A stretch of 64,000 nucleotides of DNA from contig NZ_CP042382.1 in the NCBI RefSeq assembly GCF_007954585.1, positions 2,480,001-2,544,000 on the forward strand. The letters are read 5' to 3'. The translations under genes and the position numbers were made by a program. The notes under the pieces are model-generated. The model worked only from the letters and a program-made list of their open reading frames with translations, ran no database searches and was not told the DNA's origin. Positions 9,567-18,350 of the stretch are shown here, one piece after another (the stretch's first letter is position 1; each line of letters starts with the position of its first letter). Origin of the DNA: Pistricoccus aurantiacus. Its GTDB lineage: Bacteria; Pseudomonadota; Gammaproteobacteria; Pseudomonadales; Halomonadaceae.

Positions 9567-11028
9567 GCCGGAATCGATAGAAACATCGCCTCTCATCGAA
9601 GAGACAGCTCAGCCCACCAGGGATGACGACGAATACGCCAGTGAGGGCCTGACGAAGTATCGTTGGCACGACGATTTATGGCTGCGCCAGCGAGAGCAGG
9701 TCGTGGCTGGCGAATCGCCGCTGGCGATCTATCGGCTGGAACCTCTCGATTGGTTGGCAAGCTGGCAAGGCATAGGCAAGGAAAAGATATCAGCTTGGCA
9801 ATCGCTGGATTGGAAAGCCCTGGGGATTCGCTTGATCCCCCACATGGCGGATCTGGGCTTTACTCACCTGGAGTTGACAAGATCCCGCGCCAGCCGGGCA
9901 AGCAAGCAGGATGCTGTCAACGAAGATACTGTCGACGCGACTGTTTTTGCCAATTTCATCGATACCTGTCACGAAGGCGGCCTGGGGGTCATCGTCGAGA
10001 TTCGGGTTCTGCAGGAAATCCTGTCGAATGTCCCGTCGGAACAGAAAACGGGCGCCGCGGCTCCCGACAGTGCCCTCAGTGATAACGACCGGCTCGCGAG
10101 CCTGCTCGACGCCATCCGGCGCTACCATCTCGATGGCGTGAGCCTGGCGGATGATACGGATGAGGCAGGCGGCCTGGCGCTGATGTCGGGACTGGCCCAG
10201 ACGGCGCCGGACGTCCTGTTGATCGTTGACGCTTCCTTATATTCATCCTTGTACAAGCGGCTTCCGACTGTTTCCCGGCTGCTGGTTCACAACGCTGGCT
10301 GGAACCGGGTGATGCTGGAATTCCTGAGCGAGCCCCCGGATTCCCGCCATCGTCGCTATCCTGCCTTGATCGATAGCTTTTCCCATGCCTGCGATGCGCC
10401 TTACCTCCTGCCTCTGACCAACCCCGGCGCGCGTCATCCGTGGCTGGCGCGTATTCCCGGTGATCGCTGGCAGCGGTTTGCGACGCTCCGGGCGGCAACC
10501 TGCCTGATGTGGACCTATCCCGGCAAGAAGCTTCTCGGCATGGGCACGGAATTCGGCCAGGACCGACCTCGACAGGCGGATCAGAGCCTGGACTGGACCC
10601 TGCTCGACGACGGTTTTCATGCGGGAATGCTGCGGCTGGTGGCGGATCTCAACCGGCTATATGGCGACGAGTCGGCCCTGCACGGCTGCGATGGCGAGCC
10701 AAGCACCGTCGAGTGGGTCGTCAATGATGATACCACCAACAATGTGGTCGCCTTTCTGCGCCATGGCGCAGAAGGTACCGCGCCGCTGCTGGTGGTCGCC
10801 AATTTCACGCCTCGGGTGCAGCGAGATTACCGCCTGGGGGTACCGAACATGGGCGCCTGGTATGAAGTGATCAACAGCGACAGTGTCTTCTACGGCGGTT
10901 CCAACGTGGGCAACGGCCAGGCGGTAATGGCGCGGATGACCGCAAGCCACGGCTATCCCGCTTCGCTGGATCTGACCCTGCCGCCGCTGGGCACACTACT
11001 ACTGAAACAAGGAGATTGGCCGGCATGA
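9559..11028 (+). CDS. Catalytically dead branching-enzyme-like protein (GH13 pseudoenzyme)
   Basis: A 489-aa paralogue of GlgB. Its second half follows the GlgB at 26118 closely: RWQRFATLRAATCLMWTYPG, a KKLLGMGTEFGQ motif, then LDWTLLDD, LVADLNRLY, the C-terminal beta domain with FYGGSNVGNG, and LTLPPLGTLLL. By my alignment all three catalytic positions are lost. The nucleophile Asp becomes Ala197 (SLADD against RVDAV), the acid Glu becomes Asp224 (IVDAS against IAEES), and His-Asp becomes Asn288-Pro289. The N-terminal CBM48 domain and several barrel loops are missing. The frame is intact and translationally coupled on both sides (8-base overlap with glgA, ATGA with treZ), which argues for a retained non-catalytic role such as scaffold, glucan binding or GlgA partner. 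The start at 9559 has GGAG upstream; an ATG at 9487 would overlap glgA by 80 bases. Confidence 0.75.
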   Translation: MAKPESIETSPLIEETAQPTRDDDEYASEGLTKYRWHDDLWLRQREQVVAGESPLAIYRLEPLDWLASWQGIGKEKISAWQSLDWKALGIRLIPHMADLGFTHLELTRSRASRASKQDAVNEDTVDATVFANFIDTCHEGGLGVIVEIRVLQEILSNVPSEQKTGAAAPDSALSDNDRLASLLDAIRRYHLDGVSLADDTDEAGGLALMSGLAQTAPDVLLIVDASLYSSLYKRLPTVSRLLVHNAGWNRVMLEFLSEPPDSRHRRYPALIDSFSHACDAPYLLPLTNPGARHPWLARIPGDRWQRFATLRAATCLMWTYPGKKLLGMGTEFGQDRPRQADQSLDWTLLDDGFHAGMLRLVADLNRLYGDESALHGCDGEPSTVEWVVNDDTTNNVVAFLRHGAEGTAPLLVVANFTPRVQRDYRLGVPNMGAWYEVINSDSVFYGGSNVGNGQAVMARMTASHGYPASLDLTLPPLGTLLLKQGDWPA

Positions 11029-12887
11029 AGCAGCAGAATGTTCGTTCTTCCGCTTCCTTGTCCTTCACTTCCACCTACGGCGCACAACTTCTCGATGACG
11101 GGCACACCCGTTTTTGCCTCTGGGCCCCGGATGCCCATCGCGTTGAGCTCGAACTGGAGGACGCCCCGGCCCAGGCCATGCAGCGCCTTGACGACGGCGC
11201 CTTCGAACTGACGGTGGATTGCCCGCCGGGCAGCCGCTATCGCTATCGTGTGATTACCGCGGAAAACGCCGAAGGCATGGCCATACCCGACCCCGCCGCC
11301 CGGGCCCAGGACGAGGATGTGAATGGGCCTAGCCTGGTGGTGGACCCAGGAAGCCACTTGTGGCGGCACACCGACTGGCGCGGTCGCCCCTGGCAGGAAA
11401 GCGTCATCTACGAAGTTCATGTGGGCCTGCTGGGCGGTTTTGCCGGGGTGCAGCGCTATCTGCCTTATCTGGTGGAACTCGGCGTCACCGCCATCGAACT
11501 GATGCCGGTGGCGGAATTCCCCGGCGGGCGCAACTGGGGCTATGACGGTGTCCTGCCCTACGCGGTGGAGGCGGACTACGGCAGTCCGGGCGAGTTGAAG
11601 ACGTTGATCGATGCTGCCCACGGCCAGGGGCTGATGGTGTTTCTCGACGTGGTCTACAACCATTTCGGTCCGGACGGCAACTATCTGGCGAGCTACGCCG
11701 GCGGCTTCTTCCGCCAGGATCTGATTACTCCCTGGGGCGCATCCATCGATTTTCGCGCGCCGCAGGTGCGCCGTTATTTCATCGACAACGCCTTGATGTG
11801 GCTTCAGGAATACCGCTTCGACGGCCTGCGTTTCGACGCGGTGCACGCCATCAGCGAGCGGGATTTTCTGATGGAGATGGCGAAGGCGATTCGCGCCCAC
11901 ATCGATCCTGAGCGTCATGTGCATCTGGTACTGGAAAACGAAGTCAATAGCGCGAGCCTGCTCGGCGAAGGGCACTACGACGCCCAGTGGAACGACGACT
12001 GGCACAACGTCATGCACGTGCTGCTCACCGGCGAAGGGGAGGGCTACTATGCGGGGTTTACCGAGAACCCCACCCAAAAGCTCGCCCGCTGTCTGAGCGA
12101 AGGCTTTATCTACCAGGGCGAGGATACCCCCAAGGGCCACGCCCGGGGCGAGCCCAGCGCCCATCTGCCCCCCAGCGCCTTTGTCATCTTCCTGCAGAAT
12201 CACGATCAGATCGGCAACCGGGCCCTGGGAGAGCGATTGAGCACTTTAGCCGACCCGGACGCCTTGGCGGCGGCGACGCTTTTGCTGCTGCTTTCCCCCA
12301 TGGTGCCGCTGCTGTTCATGGGAGAAGAGTGGGGCTCCGAGCAGCCGTTCCTGTTTTTCACGTCTCACAAGCGCGAGCTGGCGGAAGCGGTGCGGGAGGG
12401 CCGGCGTGGCGAGTTCGCGGATTTTCCTGCCTTTCGGGACGAAGCGGCGCGGGAGCGGATCCCCGATCCCAACGACCCCGCGACCTATGAAAGATCGCGT
12501 CTGGATTTCGATAGCCGAGAAGATCCGCCTCACGCGGCCTGGCTCGAGCGCTATCGGCACTGGCTGAAACTGCGCCACCACCATCTCGTGCCTCACCTGG
12601 CGGGCACTCGGTCGCTCAGCGCGAAAGTGCTGGGAGAAAAAGCGCTGCTGGCCCGCTGGCGTCTAGGCAACGACGACACCCTGACGATTCTTCTCAACCT
12701 GCGGGACGACCCGCTAGGCCTCGATGAAAAACCGAGTGCGTACTGCCTGGCGGAGAGCCGTAGCGGGGTAGCGAAAACCGCGCGGCAAGGCTGGCTGGCA
12801 CCGCGCAGCGCCTCCGCCTGGTTGCGAGAGCGCGAGGACAAGGAAAGCGGAAGCATGGAAAGAGAGAGCAAGGAAAGATCCGTATGA
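11025..12887 (+). CDS. treZ: Malto-oligosyltrehalose trehalohydrolase
   Basis: A 620-aa GH13_10 enzyme that releases trehalose from maltooligosyl-trehalose made by TreY. An N-terminal CBM48/E-set domain (FCLWAPDAHRVEL) is followed by the barrel. Motifs are DVVYNHFGPDGNY, DGLRFDAV with nucleophile Asp271, VLENEV with acid Glu304, and LQNHDQIGNR. The length is typical for TreZ. The ATG at 11025 overlaps the previous stop (ATGA) and has AAGGAG 10 bases upstream. A TTG three codons earlier is less likely. Unusually, treY does not follow directly: malQ lies between treZ and treY. Confidence 0.92.
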   Translation: MKQQNVRSSASLSFTSTYGAQLLDDGHTRFCLWAPDAHRVELELEDAPAQAMQRLDDGAFELTVDCPPGSRYRYRVITAENAEGMAIPDPAARAQDEDVNGPSLVVDPGSHLWRHTDWRGRPWQESVIYEVHVGLLGGFAGVQRYLPYLVELGVTAIELMPVAEFPGGRNWGYDGVLPYAVEADYGSPGELKTLIDAAHGQGLMVFLDVVYNHFGPDGNYLASYAGGFFRQDLITPWGASIDFRAPQVRRYFIDNALMWLQEYRFDGLRFDAVHAISERDFLMEMAKAIRAHIDPERHVHLVLENEVNSASLLGEGHYDAQWNDDWHNVMHVLLTGEGEGYYAGFTENPTQKLARCLSEGFIYQGEDTPKGHARGEPSAHLPPSAFVIFLQNHDQIGNRALGERLSTLADPDALAAATLLLLLSPMVPLLFMGEEWGSEQPFLFFTSHKRELAEAVREGRRGEFADFPAFRDEAARERIPDPNDPATYERSRLDFDSREDPPHAAWLERYRHWLKLRHHHLVPHLAGTRSLSAKVLGEKALLARWRLGNDDTLTILLNLRDDPLGLDEKPSAYCLAESRSGVAKTARQGWLAPRSASAWLREREDKESGSMERESKERSV

Positions 12888-15028
12888 AGGAAGATGAGTC
12901 TGAAGAACTGAGTAAGCTGGCAAAGGCCGCTGGCCTGCTGCTCGAGTGGGAGGATAGCGACAAGCGCCCTCGTCATCTGGATCCGAAGGTCCAGCGCAGT
13001 CTGCTGCGCTGCCTGGGCTTTCCCGCGGATACTGATGCCGAGCGCCAGGAAAGCCGCCGGCGGCTGGAAAGACTCAATCATCCTTGCACCCTTGACGAGC
13101 TGCCGCCGCTGATTACCGCGGCGATGAACACCTCCATTTCCTTGCCCTGTCCCGTGCGCGCCAATACGCCTTTCATCCTGACCCTGGAAGACGGTGACTG
13201 CCGTCAAGGGTACACGGATGCCCAAGGGCGGATACCGGCGATAGCGGAATACGGCTATCACCGGTTGGCGTTTGAGGGCGCTGATAAAAACGCTACTGAA
13301 CTGACCCTGGCGGTAGCGCCGCCTCGGTGTTTTTCCGTCGAAGACGCCTGCCAGGAAAACGAGCCGCGCCTGTGGGCGCTGGCGGTGCAGCTTTACGCCC
13401 TGCGCCGAGACGGCGACGGCGGCAGCGGCGATTTGTATGGGCTCGCCAGACTGGGCCAAAAGGCAGCGAGAGAGGGTGCAGACGCCCTGGTGATCAGCCC
13501 GACCCACGCCATGTTCAGCGCGGAACCGAATCACTACAGCCCCTATTCGCCGTCCAGCCGGCTGCTGCACAACGCCCTGGTAGCGGCGCCGGAACTGCTC
13601 TTCGACGATCAAGCCATCCACAAGGCCAAGCGTCACAGCGGGCTGGAAAAGCAGCTTGCCCGGCTGGAAGCCGAGGCACTGATCGACTGGCCCGGGGTGA
13701 ATCGCGCCAAGCTTGCCTGGCTGCGCCTGTTGTATCGAGACTTCAGCGACGACCCCTCGTCGCGCTATGCCGGCCTCAGGGCCAGATTCGACGCCTATCG
13801 CCGGGAGAGCGGCGCGCTGCTGGAGAATCACTGCCGCTTCGAGGCGCTGCAGACACATCTCGACGAAATGGACTGGCGTCGCTGGCCAGAGGAATTTCAG
13901 GATCCGGCCAATCCGGCGGTGGCGACCTTCGCTGAACAGAACGCGGACGAGGTGGGCTTTCACGCCTTTCTGCAATGGCTGGTGGCGGAAGGGCTGAACA
14001 GCGCTCAGCGAGAACTTCGCGGCGCGGGCATGCGTATCGGTCTGGTAGCGGATCTGGCGGTGGGCTCGAACCCGGTGGGCAGCCAGAGCTGGGCGCGCAA
14101 GCAGGACATGCTCGAGGGGGTTTCCATCGGCGCGCCGCCGGATCTCATCAACGTGCTCGGCCAGAACTGGGGCCTGGCGGCGTTTTCTCCGCAGGGGCTG
14201 GTGCGCTCCGGGTTTCGCAGCTTTATCGACATGCTGCGCGGCAGCTTCAATCACGTAGGCGGCCTGCGTATCGACCATATCATGGGGCTGATGCGGCTGT
14301 GGCTGATCCCGGAAGGCGAGTCGCCCACCCAAGGCGGCTACGTGAACTTTCCCCTCGACGACATGCTGCGGCTGGTGGCACTGGAATCCTGGCGGCACAA
14401 GGCCATCGTCATCGGCGAGGATCTCGGTACCGTGGCGCCGGGCTTCACCGAGCGGCTGGCGGCACAGCGCATCCTGGGAATGCAGGTGCTCTGGTTTGAA
14501 AAAGAAGAGGAAGACGGCGACTCGGATGCCTTTTTGCCCGCCCGGCGCTGGTCCAGTGAAGCCACCGCCATGACCACCACCCACGATCTGGCCACGGTGA
14601 TGGGCTGGTGGAGCGGTCGGGATCTTCAATGGCGAGACCGGCTGGAACTGCTGGGAGACAGCACCCTGGAGCAGGAAATCAGCCAGCGCGAAACGGAAAA
14701 GCGCGAGCTTGCCAAGGTACTGAATGTCGAAGAGGACGCCTCAACCCAACAGGTGCTGGAGGCGGCCATCGCTCATATTGGGCGCACGCCTTCGCCGCTG
14801 GTCATTCTGCCCATGGAAGACGCGCTGGGGCTCGAGGAGCAGCCCAATCTGCCGGGCACCATCGACGAGCATCCCAACTGGCGCCGGCGCTGGAGTCAGG
14901 CTCAAGGAATGCTGGAGTCCCCCCAGGTGCGACGGCGCCTGGAAATTCTCGTCCGGGCAAGGCGTGAGGCCAAGTTGAATATCAGGACCGGCCAGGAAAG
15001 CCGAGCCAACCAAGGAGATCAGGGATGA
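12884..15028 (+). CDS. malQ: 4-alpha-glucanotransferase (amylomaltase)
   Basis: A 714-aa GH77 enzyme that disproportionates maltodextrins, moving glucan segments and releasing glucose. GH77 motifs are SPTHAMFSAEP and YSPYSPSSR in the first half, then GLRIDHIMGLMRLW (nucleophile Asp464), VIGEDLGTVAPGF (acid Glu512) and TTTHDLATVMGWW. Length matches the long, E. coli-type MalQ with extra N-terminal domains. It overlaps treZ and treY by ATGA junctions, indicating translational coupling. It probably recycles short oligosaccharides left after debranching or TreYZ action. Confidence 0.92.
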   Translation: MKEDESEELSKLAKAAGLLLEWEDSDKRPRHLDPKVQRSLLRCLGFPADTDAERQESRRRLERLNHPCTLDELPPLITAAMNTSISLPCPVRANTPFILTLEDGDCRQGYTDAQGRIPAIAEYGYHRLAFEGADKNATELTLAVAPPRCFSVEDACQENEPRLWALAVQLYALRRDGDGGSGDLYGLARLGQKAAREGADALVISPTHAMFSAEPNHYSPYSPSSRLLHNALVAAPELLFDDQAIHKAKRHSGLEKQLARLEAEALIDWPGVNRAKLAWLRLLYRDFSDDPSSRYAGLRARFDAYRRESGALLENHCRFEALQTHLDEMDWRRWPEEFQDPANPAVATFAEQNADEVGFHAFLQWLVAEGLNSAQRELRGAGMRIGLVADLAVGSNPVGSQSWARKQDMLEGVSIGAPPDLINVLGQNWGLAAFSPQGLVRSGFRSFIDMLRGSFNHVGGLRIDHIMGLMRLWLIPEGESPTQGGYVNFPLDDMLRLVALESWRHKAIVIGEDLGTVAPGFTERLAAQRILGMQVLWFEKEEEDGDSDAFLPARRWSSEATAMTTTHDLATVMGWWSGRDLQWRDRLELLGDSTLEQEISQRETEKRELAKVLNVEEDASTQQVLEAAIAHIGRTPSPLVILPMEDALGLEEQPNLPGTIDEHPNWRRRWSQAQGMLESPQVRRRLEILVRARREAKLNIRTGQESRANQGDQG

Positions 15029-17727
15029 GCGAGATACTTGCCACGCTGCGCCTGCAGTTTCATCGGGATTTCACCCTGAACGACGCTTGCCGCTGGGTGG
15101 ATTACTATGCGGCGCTGGGAATCAGCCACCTCTATGCCTCGCCGCTGTTGGCCTCCCGATCCGGCTCCGCCCACGGCTACGACGGCATCGATCCGACCCG
15201 TATCGACCCGGAACTGGGCGGCGAGGAGGCGCTGGAGCGGTTGGTGAAGGCGCTTCGGGAGCGCGGCATGGGGCTGATCCTGGATATCGTGCCCAATCAT
15301 CTGGCGGTGGGCGGCTCGGAAAATCCCTGGTGGCAGGAAGTGCTGGCCCACGGCCCGAAAAGTCCCTACGCCGATTTCTTCGATATCGACTGGCATTCCC
15401 AGGACCCGACTTTGACCGGCAAGGTGCTGCTGCCGTTTCTCGGCGCGCCTTACGAGGAGGTGCTGCATTCCGGCGAGCTGGTCCTGCGCCAGGACGAAGG
15501 CGCCTGGCATGTGCAGTATCACGAACATCAGTTTCCCATCGACCCGGAAAGCCTGGATACGCCGACCGATCCGGCGGCCTTCGATACCACCCGGCCGGAG
15601 GGGGCCCGGCGTCTGCACGAACTGCTGGAACGTCAGCACTATCGGCTGGCCTTCTGGCGCACCGCCTCCGACGAGATCAACTGGCGGCGTTTCTTCGACA
15701 TCACCGAGCTGGCCGGGGTGCGGGTCGAGCTGGACAAGGTCTTCATCAAGACCCACGAGGAGATTTTCGAGCTGGTCGCCAAGGGCTGGGTCGACGGGCT
15801 GCGCATCGATCACGTGGACGGCCTCGCGGACCCCAAGGGCTACTGCCGCCGGCTTCGGGAGGAACTCGATGCCCTGGAAGAACGCCGCCCCCAAGGGGTG
15901 CCGCGACAGGTGCCGATCTACCTGGAAAAGATTCTCGCCGGGGACGAGTCCCTGCACGAAGACTGGGGTGTGGCCGGTACCACCGGCTACGAGTTCATGA
16001 ATCAGGTTTCCGCGCTCATGCATGACCCGGAAGGTGAAGCGCCGCTCAAGGCGTTATGGAAAGAAGTCACCGGCCGGTCCGGGGATTTCCTGGCGGAAGT
16101 GCGTCAGGCCCGGGGCGAAATGCTCGAGATCAATCTCAACAGCGAGTTCCACGGCTGCGCCCGGGCGTTATCGCGACTCGCCAAGTATCGCCTCGAGACC
16201 CGGGATATCACCTTGGGCGCCATCGAGCGGGCGCTTCATGCCCTGGTGGTGCATTTTCCCGTCTATCGCACCTACGCAGATGAGCGCGGCCGGCCGCTGC
16301 AGGACGCGCCTTTTTTCGAGCGTGCCTTGCAAGGCGCCTGGGGAGACGTCAACCCGCCGGATCGAGAGGTGCTGAAACGGCTCGATGACTGGCTGGGGGG
16401 CGAGGCGCCGGAGGGCTGTGATGACCTGGGTGAGCGGGAACTGCGCCTGGAAGCCATCCAGCGCTTTCAGCAGCTGACTTCCCCGGCGGCGGCCAAGGCG
16501 GTGGAGGATACCGCCGGCTATCGCAGCGCGGTGCTGATTTCCCGCAACGATGTAGGGGGCGATCCGGAGCATTTCGCCCACTCGCCACAAACGTTTCACG
16601 CCGCTTGCCGGGCACGGGCGTCAAGCTTTCCCCATACGATGCTCACCACCGCCACCCACGATCACAAGCGCGGCGAAGACGTGAGGGCGCGGCTTGCGGC
16701 GCTCAGCGAGCAGCCCTGGCTATTCGCCGAGCAGGTGCGCCAGTGGCGACGGATGGCAGCACCCTTGCGTGAGGAACTGGCCAGCGGCCTGGCGCCGTCG
16801 TCCTCGGACGAGCTGATGCTCTATCAGATACTGCTGGGGGCCTGGGACCCGGCGCTGGATATCGAAGACGCCGCCGCCCGCCAGACGTTCCTTGAGCGTC
16901 TGGCCCAGTGGCAGGAAAAGGCGCTGCGTGAAGCCAAGCTGCGTACCCACTGGCTGTGGCCGGATAGCCAGTACGAAACCGCCTGTCGCAACTTCCTGTT
17001 CGGCCTGCTGGAAGATCCCGCATTGAGAAGCGACCTGCGGGAAGCCGCCCGGGCGCTGGATCTTCCCGGGGCGTTGAACGGCCTGGTACAGGTGACCCTG
17101 CGCCTGACTACCCCCGGCGTGCCGGATCTCTATCAGGGCACGGAGTACTGGGATCATAGCCTGGTGGACCCGGATAATCGTCGCCCGGTGGACTACGCTT
17201 CACGTCAGGCGGCGCTGAAGGAACGCGAAAGCCCCGACGCGGCCCTGGCCCACTGGCGAGATGGCCGAGTCAAGCAAGCCTTGATCGCGGAGCTGCTGGC
17301 GCTGCGTCAGCGTTTCCCGGGGCTCTTCCTGGCGGGTGATTATATCCCCCTCGAGCCGCAGGGCACCCAGGCCCGGCATCTGCTGGCGTTTCTGCGAGTC
17401 ACGACGACCGCGACGCTGTTGGTGGTGGTACCGCGCCAGACTACAGGGCTGCTGGAAGATGAAGCGTCGGGCGCCGCTGCGCCGGGCGACGCTTCGTCGG
17501 GCGCCGCTGCGCTGACCTGGATGCCGGCGGCGCGCTGGGAGAATACCCGGCTTTCGCTGCCAGGGAGTCTCGGACAGGAATGGCGAAACGCGCTGACCGG
17601 TGAAAAGGCGAATTTCGCTCGGGAGGGGCCGGCGGTAGGAGAATTGTTGCGCGCTTTTCCGGTCGGTGTCTTCGTACAGGAAGCGCAGCAGGATGACATT
17701 GCGATAACGGATGATCGGGAGGTTTGA
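15025..17727 (+). CDS. treY: Malto-oligosyltrehalose synthase
   Basis: A 900-aa GH13_26 intramolecular transglycosylase that converts the reducing-end alpha-1,4 bond of maltodextrins to alpha,alpha-1,1. It works in sequence with TreZ to make trehalose. Motifs are the N-terminal LQFHRDFTLNDA and SHLYASPLL, DIVPNHLAVGG, LRIDHVDGLADPKGY (nucleophile Asp262), YLEKILAGDE (acid Glu301) and THDHKRGEDVRARL. The C-terminal VPDLYQGTEYWD region is intact. Near residues 813-829 a small Ala/Gly/Ser-rich insert is encoded by an imperfect 30-bp tandem repeat. The gene overlaps malQ by ATGA. Confidence 0.93.
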   Translation: MSEILATLRLQFHRDFTLNDACRWVDYYAALGISHLYASPLLASRSGSAHGYDGIDPTRIDPELGGEEALERLVKALRERGMGLILDIVPNHLAVGGSENPWWQEVLAHGPKSPYADFFDIDWHSQDPTLTGKVLLPFLGAPYEEVLHSGELVLRQDEGAWHVQYHEHQFPIDPESLDTPTDPAAFDTTRPEGARRLHELLERQHYRLAFWRTASDEINWRRFFDITELAGVRVELDKVFIKTHEEIFELVAKGWVDGLRIDHVDGLADPKGYCRRLREELDALEERRPQGVPRQVPIYLEKILAGDESLHEDWGVAGTTGYEFMNQVSALMHDPEGEAPLKALWKEVTGRSGDFLAEVRQARGEMLEINLNSEFHGCARALSRLAKYRLETRDITLGAIERALHALVVHFPVYRTYADERGRPLQDAPFFERALQGAWGDVNPPDREVLKRLDDWLGGEAPEGCDDLGERELRLEAIQRFQQLTSPAAAKAVEDTAGYRSAVLISRNDVGGDPEHFAHSPQTFHAACRARASSFPHTMLTTATHDHKRGEDVRARLAALSEQPWLFAEQVRQWRRMAAPLREELASGLAPSSSDELMLYQILLGAWDPALDIEDAAARQTFLERLAQWQEKALREAKLRTHWLWPDSQYETACRNFLFGLLEDPALRSDLREAARALDLPGALNGLVQVTLRLTTPGVPDLYQGTEYWDHSLVDPDNRRPVDYASRQAALKERESPDAALAHWRDGRVKQALIAELLALRQRFPGLFLAGDYIPLEPQGTQARHLLAFLRVTTTATLLVVVPRQTTGLLEDEASGAAAPGDASSGAAALTWMPAARWENTRLSLPGSLGQEWRNALTGEKANFAREGPAVGELLRAFPVGVFVQEAQQDDIAITDDREV
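17465..17512 (+). repeat. Short 30-bp-period direct repeat inside treY
   Basis: The 18-mer CGTCGGGCGCCGCTGCGC occurs at 17465-17482 and again exactly at 17495-17512, in frame. It encodes two copies of an SGAAA-type linker (EASGAAAPGDASSGAAAL). The copies sit in the C-terminal region of TreY, away from the active site, and look like a slippage-prone low-complexity insert. Confidence 0.7.
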
Positions 17728-17729
17728 AC

Positions 17730-18329
17730 ATGGCCAATGATGAACTGCGGGTACGTCAGCTGGCGTATCGTATCTGGGAATCCGAGGGCCGCCCGGAAGG
17801 CCAGCAGCAGCGCCACTGGGACATGGCGTTGAAGATCGTCGCCGCGGAACAGGCCGCGGGCCGCGAAACCATGCTCGAAGACGAGGGCGACGTTCAGGAC
17901 GAGCCGCCGATTCTCGAGGAAGGGCTGCCCCTGGAGGACGACGAGAGGGGCATCGAGGAAGATCGCCTGCCGCTTGAGGATCCGGACGGCGACCCCAGCC
18001 TGGATGAGGCGCCTTACCGGGACGACGTGACCCTCGAGGAGACGGTGCCGGTGCAGGATCGTGCCGGAAGCTCGGACGAGTCCCTGGAATCTTCTCATGC
18101 CCTGGACACGGAAAACCCGGAGGACGAGGTCGAGATAAGGCGCGTTCCCGAGGAGTCCCGGGCCGCGCCGAAGAAGGCCGCCCCCGGGAAGCCGCGCAAG
18201 CCGGCGGCCGGGAAGGACACCGCCAGGAAGGCGGCTGCCAAGAAAACCACCGCCAAGAAAGAGACCACCGGGAAAGCCACCAGCAAGAAGAAGTCGACGA
18301 CTTCCACGCCGCGCAAGCCGCGCGGTTGA
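17730..18329 (+). CDS. DUF2934 protein with histone-H1-like Lys/Ala tail
   Basis: A 199-aa protein. Residues 1-45 match the short DUF2934 module (LRVRQLAYRIWESEGRPEG, then QQQRHWDMA), which is often encoded near GH13 glycogen genes. A highly acidic middle part, rich in Asp/Glu, runs to about residue 145. The last 55 residues are almost only Lys, Ala, Thr, Pro and Gly with repeated AAKKTTAKK-like units, as in histone H1-type or AlgP-like proteins. The ATG at 17730 has GGGAGG 7 bases upstream; a TTG two codons earlier is in frame but poorer. Function is unknown. Its place in the operon suggests a link to glucan granules or to regulation. Confidence 0.8.
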   Translation: MANDELRVRQLAYRIWESEGRPEGQQQRHWDMALKIVAAEQAAGRETMLEDEGDVQDEPPILEEGLPLEDDERGIEEDRLPLEDPDGDPSLDEAPYRDDVTLEETVPVQDRAGSSDESLESSHALDTENPEDEVEIRRVPEESRAAPKKAAPGKPRKPAAGKDTARKAAAKKTTAKKETTGKATSKKKSTTSTPRKPRG

Positions 18330-18350
18330 AGCGAACGCAAAGGAATGACG

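Noticed and set aside
12593-14629. 678-codon minus-strand frame opposite malQ
   Set aside because: It is the complement of a well-supported GH77 gene, and its composition is typical of antisense shadows in GC-rich DNA.
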